Positions 45,395 to 56,471 of a DNA stretch of 64,000 nucleotides are shown here, one piece after another. Position 1 is the first letter of the stretch. Each line of letters begins with the position of its first letter. The notes under the pieces were generated by a model that was not told the DNA's origin, made no database searches, and saw only the letters and a program-made list of their open reading frames with translations. Origin of the DNA: Cymodocea nodosa. Lineage: Eukaryota > Streptophyta > Magnoliopsida > Alismatales > Cymodoceaceae. Location: NCBI GenBank assembly GCA_036874045.1, contig JAZBRI010000011.1:5580001-5644000 (forward strand), written 5' to 3'. The translations under genes were made by a program, and so were the position numbers.

Positions 45395-46554
45395 TTAAAA
45401 GTACAAAATCACAATTTGAGAACATGGTTGAAAAGTTATGACAAATGGAATAAACATGTCGGTCCAAGCAAACTTTTTAGGAATAATTCTTCTTGCTATT
45501 AATTTTATTTTAATGTAGTCTACTTTCCTTTTTAACTTGTAAACTTGCAGTATGTTATCAATACTAAATATAAGTGTATTACCATTAATGAATTGAAATG
45601 CAAAAAGGGATCCTTTTCTATTTCAAGATAATGTAGTTGTTTCTATTTCTATATATATTTCAATATATTCCTCTTCCCACTTCCATTCATTTAGGTCTTT
45701 TATAATCCATATTTGAAATTTCATCAATTCATCCTACCATCTTATCAGACATAAAGTAGGTTCATCATATTCATTATACCACACTCCTAATTGAATTTTA
45801 TCATGTTTTGCAGATGTTGGTTGAGCTATATCACTAGGTACAGGTAATATTTCTATAAAGTCATCATCATAACTGTTTATGCTTACTATGTATAAATCAG
45901 ATCTAAATGCAACTGATATATCTGTAACTAGATATATATATTCATCAAATATGGCATGTATGTTGTTAATTAATGCTTTCTGTCCTTGATATATCATAGT
46001 ATTTTCAGTCTAAGATTTATTCAAAAAATTATACACACTTAAACATAAATCCTCATTCCAATTTCTAGTTGGTCTCTAGTAATACAATTTTTCAAGAATG
46101 GTCAAATTTTATCAGAAAATGTTAAAGGTGACCCACAATTTTCAGTTGGTACTTCAAATCTATTAGGCCTTCCTATATTTCATTCTTCTCTAGTGATATG
46201 ATTTCTTATCAAAATATTGAGTAACAGAATTGCATACCTTAGTTTGGTTCTGTAAATAATTAATCATTCATCTATCCCCATAATATAATCTATTCCTTCT
46301 AATGTATTGGGTGGAATTTTAGCAGTTTCTTCCATATTCAGATATTCATAGTTGATTGAACTACAATTAAATGACTTCCATAATAATCCATCTCTAATAT
46401 TAGTCATGTTTGCAGCTTGTAGTCCATGAAAATATTTTTCTCTAATACATTCTTTAATTTCTTTTGACACACAACACAATCTGCATAGATCTTTAGCTAA
46501 CAAGTTACACAATACTTCCCTTAGTGCATCCAATGGTAATTTCATCAATTCCAT
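45395..46554 (-). pseudogene. F-box protein pseudogene (F-box plus F-box-associated domain)
   Basis: The only host-type gene seen. On the minus strand the frame starts MELMKLPLDALREVLC, and the first 45 residues fit an F-box (LP-D-L-E-L, then LLAKDLCRLCCVSKEIKECI), the part that binds Skp1 in SCF ubiquitin ligases. A stop follows at about 46264 and the next 260 bp are badly broken. From 45997 to 45395 one frame with a few stops (TAG at 45734-45736, TGA at about 45658) carries sequence like the F-box-associated domain: DDDFIEILPVP, LGVWYNEYDEPTLCLIRW, and MKFQIWIIKDLNEWKWEEE, where the W-I-K-D-EW pattern is typical. The full span of about 390 codons fits the family. Target unknown. It lies antisense to the neighbouring Ath-3 LTR. 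Confidence 0.8.
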
Positions 46555-46991
46555 CTATTGTGATTCAGTTTGAAGCTTTGTTCTTAGTAAATAATTATTG
46601 ACGGATGAAGTTCAATCAATTGCTTCTCCTTCCAGTTCCCCAACGAATTTTCTTTTCTTTCCTCAAGCGTTGGTAACTTGTAAATAACATTATGTTCTAT
46701 ATTTATAATGCACATCCATAAGGCAAATAAATCTAATTGCAAGAACGTGTCTTGTAACGTGCAGTATGGTTCCTATTTTTATGGATACGTATTCCACTTC
46801 TAATTTCAAATTTCAGTAAGCGCTAAACCCATGAAGTTTCGTTCGTGGTTAAAAGAATAACTATTACACTAACTCCATGAACTAACCTCGTTGAGTTACA
46901 GATAACTCAACAAACTAGCCTTGGTTACTATTTCTAACTCAATGAACTAATCTCGTTGAATTACAGCTAACTCAACGGACTAGCTTCATCG
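46555..46991 (-). promoter_or_regulatory. Upstream region of the F-box pseudogene with TATA box
   Basis: A TATAAATA box on the minus strand at 46700-46707 lies about 146 bp before the ATG, a usual plant distance if the leader is about 110 bp. The far end (46850-46991) has TAACTCAACGGA / GTTGAGTTA motifs like those in Athila LTRs and may be LTR remnant rather than gene promoter. Confidence 0.5.
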
Positions 46992-47677
46992 TGATAGGAC
47001 CTAATGGCTTACAAGAGGGGGGGTGAATGGTAATATTTAATTTCTTAAATGCAATTTCAGGAGTTTAAGAATAAAAGACTAATTGACAAATAAATTCAAC
47101 AAGTACACAACATAAGAAGATAAAGCACACAGGGATTTTAGGTGATTCACCACTAACGGCTAGTCCACCCCCAAGGGATACTTGGGCTTCACTAATCTTT
47201 CAAGACTTACAAACACTTACTTTAAGGTCAAAGCAAGAACTAACCAATCGAACTGAGCTTTCTGGTCATAGCTCCAATCAACCTATCTCTGAAGTTTTCA
47301 GTTGGTGCACTTCAATAAACCACTAGCTTGAAGAAATTAAAGTTTATTGTGTGGAGAGCTTCTAGACTTGAATTTTCCTTTTGTAGAAGATTTGATCTTG
47401 AAGATTTTCTATTGTATGTGTGGAGCTTGGTGTATAGATTTTTATATGCAAAAAGTTGTTTATCTTTCTTATCTACTTATTATATTTATAATCATAAGAA
47501 TAACGATCATATTCACTTCTAACGGATGTATTCTACTATACTTATTGAATTTGCAGAACCAAATATGGTAAGTTATAGTTTAGGAATGTGTTTCAAGACA
47601 ACCTTCCGATTTCCTTTGACTTTCAGATGGTTAGCTGTGTAACACTCCGAAGTATGCTCGTAACTTACTGTTTAAAA
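46992..47677 (-). repeat. SirA-5 LTR fragment
   Basis: On the plus strand this begins TGATAGGACC, the reverse complement of the SirA LTR end, with the C-rich tract, the CCCAAGGGATACTTGGG hairpin (47171) and reversed GAGTTA motifs up to 47677, where Ath-2 is inserted. The likely target site base pairs are CATCG (46987-46991). The rest of SirA-5 is beyond the window or lost. Confidence 0.88.
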
Positions 47678-49927
47678 TGAAAAAGTGCATAATATTAACG
47701 GTTAAATGATGGTTAATTGCATAATATTTAGCTTATCATATGAGAATCAAGCCATTATGTTATAATTGCATTGTTATAAGCATTAATGAAAGAATCTACA
47801 TAATTTCAGGGAATTAATGTCAATTAAGTACATTTCTGAACTGTTGGTAAATTATAGGCTGTGAAATTCTTAAGTATCCGAATTTTCTATTATTTTGAAG
47901 AGTTATGTTTAATGTACTGGACAGTTATGTTTTAAATGAATATTTTATTATTTCCTGGCTTACACGTGTTGAAACTTCAATACATGACTTAAGTGGATTT
48001 TCGGTGAGTTATCTGCTAACTATCTGAAATGCATCTGGGCATTAGATGGTTAAGATTGTAAGTATCCGAAATATCCTTTTATTCATAAAACTTATTAAGG
48101 ACACGTGTTGTGATCTGAAAACCTGATTTAAGTGTGGTTTTATAATATTAAGCATGATCCATTTTATTTGCATATATTTATATCATGTACAAGTGAACAG
48201 TAACAACTCGTTGAGTTAGTGTTCTTTTGTTAAAAGATCATGTGCCAACTTGTTGAGTTACAGGTTTAAAGGTATAAAATGGTCATGTGAGAACTCATTG
48301 AGTTAGCGAGTGAAAATCGTAAGTTATATATCTAAACTCGTTAAGTTAGAATTATGCACGTGTTGAATTTAAATGCTTTATTTTGTCACGTGAGATGCAC
48401 ATGTTGAACTTGTTAAGTTAGCATAACTATACGCGTTGAGTTACATGAATACACACTAAGGTAACACGTTATGTTAGCAGCTTATTTCTTTATTGCACGT
48501 GTTTTATAGTTAAATCAATGAAGTAAGTTCGTTGAGTTATCTGTAACTCCACGGACCATTTATTTTCTAATATACCACTATAGCAGTTACAGAAATAGGA
48601 CATTCGAAGGAAAACCACGATTGCACGTATCACGTAGGAATTTGCTCGTGGAAGGAAGAAGAAATCACCATCATAGATATGAATGAAGGAAATCCAATCG
48701 ATCATCTAAACAGAAGCAGTTACTACTGAAGAAATATAAAAGAAGAGGAGAAAAAATGAAAAAAGTGTGGGTGGCAGTGGTTGGCGATGTTTGGTAGTGT
48801 GTGTAGAGGTAGAGGACTATGCTAACTATAGGCAGCGTCGGATGTTCACTGAAGCATCCACACCATCACCAACAATTCACCAACATCACCCTAATCACCA
48901 ACCATCAGAGGTCTGTGAGGAAACTTTCCTGATGTCGGGTTAATTTCGAGCCAAACACGGTGCTTGACAACCATTGTAAGGAGTGATTGCGTCATGGGAA
49001 GGGAAGCCATTTTCACCAAGCACCGACTCATATCTCAAGAGATCGTAAAGCTTCTAGCCTTGGTTCGGGTTATTGTTAGTATGCTGAAGAGGAGATCATC
49101 TTGCAATTCTAGACTCGCAATTCTATAGGGAGAGGAGGCAGGATTGTAAGTGATTAAGTTTTCAATGGTGTGATCGCATCGCATGTAGTGACGGAAGTTT
49201 TTATTGTCAATAGAGATTTTTACATTTCACCTTTCGCCCATTTTCATGAACATATCAAAACAAAAATACCACAAACAACAACTTATCTGTGTTTACATTT
49301 CGTATTTAAGTGTTGTATTGTTTGTTTTGTATTATGATTAATGTTATCATTGTCAGTATTGTGAATGTTTTATGTTTGTTTGATTCAGAAAATAGAAAAT
49401 AGTTTTACAGTTTACTGAAATTGATTCATTCCAATTACTTAAAGATTTTAATGGTTACTGTTTGAAATATCTGAATGTTAGTGTTGCTTAATGATAAATC
49501 TAATATTAACTAGCATTAAAGAGCTTAACTGATGTTATTTACAATCTGTGGTACCGCCCAATGGTTGGCCGAATTCCTCTATAGATAGTAGTATTAAACT
49601 GGAAAGATAGCATCGTGGAGTTAATTCAATTCCACGAGGTTAGTCTATTGAGTTAGCCATAACTCAACGGAGTGCTTACTGAACATATAAATTTCATTAT
49701 TAAAAATGAAATAGTACACAATTCTTACACAATTCTCTATGGGATCGACCTGTACTTGCACACAAATACAATATACACTGTGCACTTGCAATTAAAATAC
49801 AAATTGGAATAAATATCTAATTTGTGTGAAAGGTTGTTTGTTTACTTCTAAAAGGAATTACTGATATAAGCAAGTTTAAGTTTTAACTTGTCACAACTAA
49901 ACAGAAGTTAACAAAATCCAATATACA
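47678..49927 (+). repeat. Ath-2 5' LTR
   Basis: This LTR of 2250 bp runs from TGAAAAAGTGCAT to ATATACA. It is collinear with the Ath-1 LTR except at about 48130-48500. There Ath-1 has hairpin and 137-bp repeats, while Ath-2 has a block that matches SirB LTRs. The GC-richer stretch 48720-49150 equals Ath-1 4330-4800 in reverse. The U5 motifs 'gggatcgacctgtacttgc' and 'ctgtgcacttgcaatt' are near 49740-49795. Confidence 0.92.
48130..48500 (+). repeat. SirB-like block inside the Ath-2 LTR
   Basis: This block is collinear with SirB-3 LTR 56675-57065 over its whole length, in the same orientation relative to each element. Bases 48398-48444 and 56942-56988 agree at 42 of 47 positions by my count. 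G-box variants and ACTCGTTAAGTTA motifs fall in the same order in both. It is absent from Ath-1. Confidence 0.85.
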
Positions 49928-49934
49928 AGTTTTC

Positions 49935-49952
49935 TAGTGCCATTGCTAGGGA
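49935..49952 (+). other. Ath-2 primer binding site, decayed
   Basis: TAGTGCCATTGCTAGGGA differs from the Ath-1 site at four of 18 positions, all C-to-T or G-to-A, as expected from deaminated methylcytosine. Confidence 0.85.
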
Positions 49953-50034
49953 ATTGAGTAGCTAAGCAACTATAAGTGCTATTTTGTTTTAATAGCAAGA
50001 GGAGTGTTGTGTGTTTTCTTCTATAATTGAGAAT

Positions 50035-51085
50035 ATGGCATATACTTTTGCTCAAAGATTTCTGAAACCTGTAGTTAGCATATGTGAATTCTGCAATTTG
50101 AAAGGTCATGACATTTCTAATTGTTTGAAACTGAGACGATTGCAGATGATTAGATCACATGAACAACAAATGAATTATCTTCACTATAATAGATCTGAGT
50201 ATGAGAATCCTATGGTGTACCCAACTAATGGTCAGCTTAGAATGTGTAATATGTTGAGAGACAAGGAAGTTTGGGATAGGTATGACAGACTAGAGCATAG
50301 CTTAGAACAAAACATGGACAAGCTAGAACAATATATGCGTTAGCAACAAGAAGTCAACCAATTAAACTATAAGGAAGAATATTCAGAACCAAAAATTGAT
50401 ATTATATACGAAATTGAAAAAACTATATTGAAAATCAATCAAAAATTGAATGTAATGAGATTAGATGATCTGGAAAGAAAACTAAAAGCATTGGATGAGT
50501 TTATAATGAAATTACAAGTTATGCAACAGGAAAATACAAATGAAAACTTTAATGTTATAGATCTGCATAATTTGCAAGACATACAAACAATAGAAAATAC
50601 CAATGCAATAGAATTTAAAGAATGCAATTTAAAACTAAAAGTAGTTGAAGATCATAATCACGAAAATGAAATACAAGAACATCAAGAAAGTAACGAAAAT
50701 CTAGAAGATGTATGTATAACATTAAGATCGAGAACTGATATGCCACCAAGAATTCAAAAAGAAAGTAATATGAAGGTGGATAAGAACAAAAATCAAAATG
50801 ATAATGAAAATATAATATCTGAAAATATAGAAATCAATGAAGAAAAGTGTGAATCAGAAAATGAGACTAGAAATGATCAAACAAATCAAATGAAAGAAAA
50901 AGAATCTTTTAAATCACAATCATTAGCACTCTATCCTAAAAGATTACAACAAACATTTCCTGAAAATAAGAAAAAATTAGAGAAATTTTTGAAAAAGTAC
51001 AAGTTAACATTCCTTTGTTATTGCTGAAAATGCCACATTGCACTAAACTTCTTAAGGATTGGTGTACTAAGAAAGAGAGTGAAAA
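50035..51085 (+). pseudogene. Ath-2 gag-like frame without a capsid domain
   Basis: This begins at ATG 108 bp after the LTR with MAYTFAQRFLKPVVSICEFC and the zinc knuckle CEFCNLKGHDISNC at residues 18-31. The basic/acidic Asn-rich helical linker follows, with a TAG at about 50341. It is then open for about 200 codons to 51027, where a frameshift breaks the conserved LLKMPHCTKLLKDWCTKK end. The first 110 codons are uninterrupted here, unlike in Ath-1. No capsid domain lies before or after the knuckle. The shared structure in two independent insertions suggests that the family itself has this form. Confidence 0.78.
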
Positions 51086-51777
51086 GTTTTAAGGAAAGTC
51101 TTTTTAGCTGAGCAAAGTAGTTCCCTATTTCTACCACAAATTCCTAAAAAGTTATCTGATCTTGGAATTCCAGTTATATCAGTCACCATAGGAAATACCA
51201 TTCTAGAAAGAACCTTAATAGACCTAGGTTCAAGTATAAATGTTATGCCAAGTGATATATTTGCATCCTTAGGACTAGAAGGCTTAATCCCTACTAGGAC
51301 TATTATTCAATTAGTTGATAGAAGTATAAGATACCCTAGAGGAAAAATAGAGGATGTTTTAATTAAAATCAAAAACTTCATATATCCTATTGATATTGTA
51401 ATTTTGGATTCGCAACAAATTAAGCATAAAAATATTGATACATCTTTAATTTTGGGAAGACCATTTTTAGCAACATCAAGGGCTGTTATAAATTGTAAAA
51501 CTGGAGTAATGAAGTTAGCATATGGTAATGAGGATACTCAATTAAACATTTTCAAACCAGAAAAGTTTGAGGAGTTAGAAATGTCCTTACATACTATAGA
51601 CTTTTTAGATGATGAAGGAGATATGCTAGATGATGTGATTCAAGAAGAATTAAATAGGCAACTCAATTCTAAGATTTTAGAAGAAAGTGAAAGCATAAAT
51701 ATAGAAGGAGATCAGGAAGAAATTAATTTAGAAAAGGATGATGTTCAATTAGGAGCTCTAGCTTCTAATGGGCAATA
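51086..51777 (+). pseudogene. Ath-2 aspartic protease
   Basis: Active-site stretch IDLGSSINVMPSDIF at about 51220-51263, then LVDRSIRYPRGKIEDVLIKI, YPIDIVILD and LGRPFLATS, followed by the acidic linker. The open frame is 177 codons from 51245, and a TAG closes it at 51776-51778. The catalytic Asp is present. Confidence 0.87.
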
Positions 51778-52755
51778 GTTAGAATCAAAACCTTTACCTC
51801 CTAAATTAACCTATATATTTCTGGAAAAGAAACGAACATGTCCAATCATTATTGCTTCAGATTTAAAAGAGGATCAAATTGCTAAATTAAAAGATGTAGC
51901 AAAAACTTATAAAGAAGCAATAGGATGGACTATGACTGATATAAAAGGGTTAAGTGCAACTTTATACTGACACCACATATATTTAGAAGAGAATGTTAAA
52001 CTTGTTAGAATTCCTGAGAGGAGATTAAATCCAAATATTAAAGAAGTAGTCAAGAAGGAAATAGTGAAATGGTTAGATAATGACATAATTTATCTGATTT
52101 CTGATAGTTCATGGGTTAGTCTAATCCATGTAGTTCCTAAGAAATCAGGATTAACAGTTATTAGGAATGAAAGTTAGGACTTGATACCTACTAGAATTCA
52201 ATTAGGCTGGAGAGTGTGTATAGACTATAGAAAGTTGAATGTTGTGACTAGGAAAGATCATTTTCCCTTACCTTTTATAGATCAAATGCTAGAGAAATTA
52301 GTAGGGCAAGAATATTTTTGTTTCCTAGATGAGTATTCAGGATATAACCAAGTTCCAGTAGCATTAAAAGATCAAGAGAAAACAACTTTCACCTATCCTA
52401 ATGGAACTTATGCTTTTAAGAGAATGCCATTCGGATTATGCAATGCACCAGCCACCTTTCAAAGGTGTATGCAGGGCATATTCACTAGAATGACTGAAGA
52501 TATTTTAGAAATATTTATGGATGATTTTACTATTTATGGAACTTCATATGAAGTGTGTTTAAACAATTTAGACCAAGTATTAAAACACTGTGTGGAAAAA
52601 AATATGGTTCTAAATTGGGAAAAACGTCACTTCATGGTTAATCAAGGAATAGTCTTGGGACATGTTGTTTCAAAGAAGGGATTGGAAGTAGATAAAGCTA
52701 AAATAGAAGTAATTTCTAATCTACCAGAACCTAAATCAGTAAAAGATATTAGATA
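51778..52755 (+). pseudogene. Ath-2 reverse transcriptase
   Basis: Pre-RT segment with VKLVRIPERRLNPN, then stops at about 51968 and 52175. It is open from 52181: WRVCIDYRKLN, FLDEYSGYNQ (Gly to Glu in the usual FLDGYSGY), MPFGLCNAPATFQRCM and FMDDFTIYG, ending at a TAA near 52754 in place of [13 protein letters not shown] sequence. The catalytic Asp pair is intact. Confidence 0.9.
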
Positions 52756-53340
52756 ATTCCTAGGACATGCTGGATTTTATAAAAGATTTATTAAAGATTT
52801 TAGCAAAATAGCTAGACCTTTAACTAATCTATTAAAAGATGTCCCATTCAACTTTGATAAAAATTTCAAAGAAGCATTTTTCAAGCTTAAAACTAGCTTA
52901 ATTTCAACTCCTATAATTCAAGTACCTGATTGGAGCTATCCATTTGAATTAATGTGTGATGCATCTGATTTTGCTGTAGGAGCAGTGCTAGGACAAAAGA
53001 TAGAAAAATCTCTTAGAGTGATTCATTATGCAAGCGAAACCTTAAATGATGCTCAAGTTAATTACACAACTACTGAAAAAGAGTTGTTAGCTATTGTGTT
53101 TGCCTTAGAAAAGTTTAGATCATATCTGATTGGAGCTAAAGTGATAGTATACACAGATCATTTAGCTTTAAAACACCTAATAGCAAAGAAAGAGAATAAA
53201 CCTAGATTGATCCGATGGATATTATTATTACAAGAATTTGATCTAGAAATTAAAGATAAAAAAGGTTGTGAGAATGTAGTAGCAGATCATTTATCAAGAT
53301 TACAAATAGAAAAATCAAATATGGAATTTAAGGATAATTT
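52756..53340 (+). pseudogene. Ath-2 RNase H
   Basis: The connection [14 protein letters not shown] is followed by [16 protein letters not shown] (first Asp), [20 protein letters not shown] (Glu) and [11 protein letters not shown] (Asp). All three acidic residues are kept, unlike in Ath-1. The end is VVADHLSRL. The frame is open from 52952 on. Confidence 0.9.
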
Positions 53341-53828
53341 TCCTAATGAACAATTAATGACCATCAACACAATGCCTTGGTATGCTGACATAGTTAATTA
53401 CTTAGTTATCGGTTTAACACCTAAGGATTGGAATAGACAGGATAAAAAATTGTTCTTTTCAAGAGTGAAATATTACTATTGGGAAGACCCATACTTATTT
53501 AAGAAATATCCTGATCTGGTTTTAAGGAGGTGTGTTCCAAAAACTGAATATCAGGGCATATTGTCTTTCTGCCATAACCAAGCATGTGGAGGGCATTTTG
53601 GTTCAGGGAAAACTGCTGCCAAAATTCTGCAATATGGATTTTATTGGCCAACACTATTCAAAGATGCTCATAAATATTGCTTAAGTTGTTTAAAATGTCA
53701 ACAAATAGGAAGAATATCAAAGAGGAATATGTTGCCTCTTAATCCTATTGTTGAGGTTGAAATCTTTGATGTGTGGGGAATAGATTTTATGGGTCCATTT
53801 CCTATGTCTAATCAATTTAATTATATAT
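53341..53828 (+). pseudogene. Ath-2 integrase, N-terminal half
   Basis: The zinc-binding region has [20 protein letters not shown] ... CLSCLKCQ (H-H-C-C). The catalytic core begins [14 protein letters not shown] with the first Asp, then breaks at 53829, where the Tnt-1 LTR starts. The frame runs on by chance into the LTR to 54205. Confidence 0.88.
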
Positions 53829-54239
53829 TGTTGAGGGTCGATTATGTATCTTGTGATGCGTGTGTCTTCCATCAAGTATATGTATATGTCATTGTATATG
53901 GTTGTATTTCTTTGATAATTTGTACAAGGGAAAACTTATCTTTGGGGTATCACCCATCGTTGCCCCTATATAAGGGGTCATCTTCGTCCAAGGGATGCCA
54001 ACAAGCCAAATCCCTAGATTTCGTTCTCCCCCTTCTTTGTACCAGCAACCATATAGCAAGGAATCACTATAGATTGATCACCCATGGACGTACCCGTATT
54101 GGGGAACCACGTAAATTTGTTGTTCTTCCGAATTCTCCACTCGCATTTCTCTCATCCACGTTACAAATAGAGAGTACGTTGATCTCTTCTCCACGCCACC
54201 CCTAGATGCTCCACGTTTGTTTGATCTTTCCGCACAGCA
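53829..54239 (+). repeat. Tnt-1 5' LTR
   Basis: TGTTGAGGGTCG to about CGCACAGCA, 411 bp, inserted in Ath-2 integrase next to TATAT (53824-53828). TATA box TATATAAG at 53967-53974. It is more GC-rich than its surroundings. The right edge could be three bases earlier. Confidence 0.82.
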
Positions 54240-54241
54240 AC

Positions 54242-54252
54242 TGGTATCAGAG
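54242..54252 (+). other. Tnt-1 primer binding site
   Basis: TGGTATCAGAG, the initiator tRNA-Met complement usual for copia elements, just after the LTR. Confidence 0.85.
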
Positions 54253-54804
54253 TGAGGTTGGACGTCTCCAAGTTTGCATCTGAAGTTTCGAAGAGTTTCA
54301 TCATGGTTCAAGCCATTTCTGTAAGGGATTCCTCCATTGCCGCAACTGCCGTTGTCGCTGGTGCTAGTCTGCACACTTTGACGCCAACTCGTGTGCCTTC
54401 CTCATTCGTGCTCCGTTGCATCTCAAATTTTGAGGACGTGTTGTAAGCTTCCTAAACTTCCTACCTTTAAAATTTCGTGGTCAGAAGTTTCGTATTCAAA
54501 GAGATACAGTAGGAGGCGTCTGGCTGGGGCATAGTAGTTTTCTAGACGAGTGACTCTTTGATTGTCAGATTTTGGGCATTTTTTGATTGTGGTTTTGTGC
54601 TTGGTTTGTGCGAGTATTTGCTACTATTTTGTGCTAAGTAGTGTGCTTAGCTTGTGGCTGGTTGCATTTCATTGAAATCAGTAGTTTCAGTAGCATATTG
54701 TTGTTGAGATATTGCTTGCTATTGTGTACCTTGCCGCAGAATTGTGTTTGTTGAAATCAAATTGTATATCGTGTGTATTGCTGGTTGTTTGTTGATTTGA
54801 AAAC
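54253..54804 (+). other. Tnt-1 leader
   Basis: Untranslated leader of about 550 bp between primer site and gag ATG. T- and G-rich. No gene seen. Confidence 0.6.
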
Positions 54805-55560
54805 ATGAATACTTCGGGGTTGTAGATAGAAAAGTTTGACGGTAAGAATAGCTTCAGCTTATGGCAAATTAAGATGAAAGCACTTCTAAAGCAACAAGGT
54901 ATTTGGGCTCCTTTAAATAAGGAAACTACTCTGAACAGAAATTCACCAAAGTTTGAATTGCAGGAGGAGAAAGCTCACTCCACCATCTTGTTGTGTTTGT
55001 TTGATGAAGTTATAATAGAAGTTGCTGATGAATCTACCTCTTTAGGTCTTTGGCAAAAACTTGAGTCATTGTATATGACTAAGTCTTTAACAAACAAATT
55101 GTTGTTAAAGCAAAGACTGTTCTCTTTAAAGATGATAGAAGGTGTACCTCTCAAGCAACATTTAGATCAGCTAAATGCTATTCTGATGGAACTCAAGAAT
55201 ATTGGAGTAATCATAGAAGATGAAGATGCAGCTTTTATCTTGCTTTGTTCACTCTCATTGAGTTATGAAAACTTTGTTTAGTCTTGTGTAGTTGGAAGAG
55301 ATTCAATTACACTGGAGGAAGTGAGGTCTAGCCTTCATTCCAGGGAGCTCAGGCACATGGTGCATGGTAGAAATGAGGCAAGTGGTGTTGGCCTCTCAAA
55401 TCAGCAACATGAGAACAGGGGAAGAAGCTAGAGACAAAGTGGAGGGAGGAATAAAAGTAGAAGCAAGTCGAAGGGCAAGTACTCTAAGGATACTTGCCAT
55501 TACTGTAAGGAGAAAAGACATTAGAAATCACATTGTCCCAAGCTTATGAACAAAGGAAAG
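54805..55560 (+). pseudogene. Tnt-1 Gag
   Basis: ATG at 54805 (MNTSGL), an early TAG, then IEKFDGKNSFSLWQIKMKAL and the UBN2-type Gag core: LWQKLESLYMTKSLTNKLLL, then KQRLFSLKM and PLKQHLDQLNAILMELKNIG. A TAG lies at 55280. The rest is frameshifted but shows HYCKEKRH in a zinc-knuckle position near 55498. This wording is Tnt1-type, unlike both Sirevirus-like families here. Confidence 0.88.
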
Positions 55561-55976
55561 GCTGCTGTGGTAGAAACCAGTTTTGCGTCAGGTGATGACT
55601 TTTCTCTTACAGTTTGTTGTAGTGCCTATTCTGATGATCAATGGATTATGGACTCAGGAGCTTCACATCATATGACTCCTACTAGGGAGTATTTTGACAC
55701 CTACGAGTAGGTGGAGGGCGGTCAAGTGACCTTGGTCAATGATGATGCGTGTTCTATAATTGGTGTGGGCACTATAAAATTTAAACTATATGATAACATA
55801 GTTAGAATTCTAGAGGACGTTTGGAACGTCCCAAAGCTTGGAAAAAGTTTGATCTCACTGATAGCCCTTGATGCTAAAGGTTATAGATATACAGGTGGTG
55901 AGGGGAAGATCAGCACACTAAAAGGCTCATTAGTTGTTATGAAGGGAACCAAATCTGGTCCCTTATACATTCTGTA
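55561..55976 (+). pseudogene. Tnt-1 protease
   Basis: Active site WIMDSGASHHMTPTREYF at about 55648, one TAG at 55708, then VTLVNDDACSIIGVGTIKFK and VPKLGKSLISLIALDAKGYR. Closed by a TAG at 55975. Confidence 0.88.
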
Positions 55977-56471
55977 GGGCACTCCAATTGTTGGCGCAAC
56001 TACATCAACTATATCTAGTCAACAGGATTTTTCTGTCATGTGGCATTCAAGGATGGGTCATTTGGGGCAGAAAGGAATGCAGAAACTGAGTAGTTTGGGC
56101 AAGTTTGATGGACACAAGGTTGCTGGTATTGACATGTGCAAGCATTGTGTTTTTGGTAAACAAAAAAGAGTGTCATTTGCACGTAGTCAACACAGCTCCA
56201 AGGGAGTTCTTAATCATATTCATGCTGATTATTGGGGGCCTTCACATCAACCTTCTATTGCAGGTTCCAGATATTTTCTTTCTATCATTGATTATCATTT
56301 AAGGATGAACTGGGTTTTCTTCTTGTCACACAAAAGTGAAGCTTTTTCTTGCTTCAAGCATTGGAGGAAGTAGGTAGAAAACCAAACAAACAGAAAGGTA
56401 AAATATCTTAGAACTAATAATGGTCTTAAGTTTTGTTCTCAAGAATTTGATAACTTTTGTAAAGATGAAGG
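55977..56471 (+). pseudogene. Tnt-1 integrase, N-terminal half
   Basis: MWHSRMGHLGQKGMQKL and CKHCVFGKQKRVSF form the zinc region. The core has HADYWGPS with the first Asp. The second catalytic motif reads RTNNGLKF where the family has RTDNGGEF: Asp to Asn, so inactive. Stop at 56371. Cut at 56471 by the SirB-3 LTR. Confidence 0.88.

Larger units (their letters stand above)
47678..53828 (+). mobile_element. Ath-2, Athila-like gypsy element (3' part beyond the Tnt-1 insertion not in the window)
   Basis: 5' LTR, primer site, gag-like frame, protease, RT, RNase H and the first half of integrase in the same order as Ath-1 and on the opposite strand. The left target site is probably TAAAA (47673-47677). 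It is interrupted at 53829 by Tnt-1. The 3' half is not seen again before 64000. Confidence 0.92.

Noticed and set aside
45314-45502. Plus-strand open frame opposite the F-box pseudogene
   Set aside because: It is antisense to the F-box-associated domain frame, which has better motif support.
53341-54205. Apparent fusion protein of gypsy integrase with a novel C-terminus
   Set aside because: The sequence after 53829 is the Tnt-1 LTR read through by chance.
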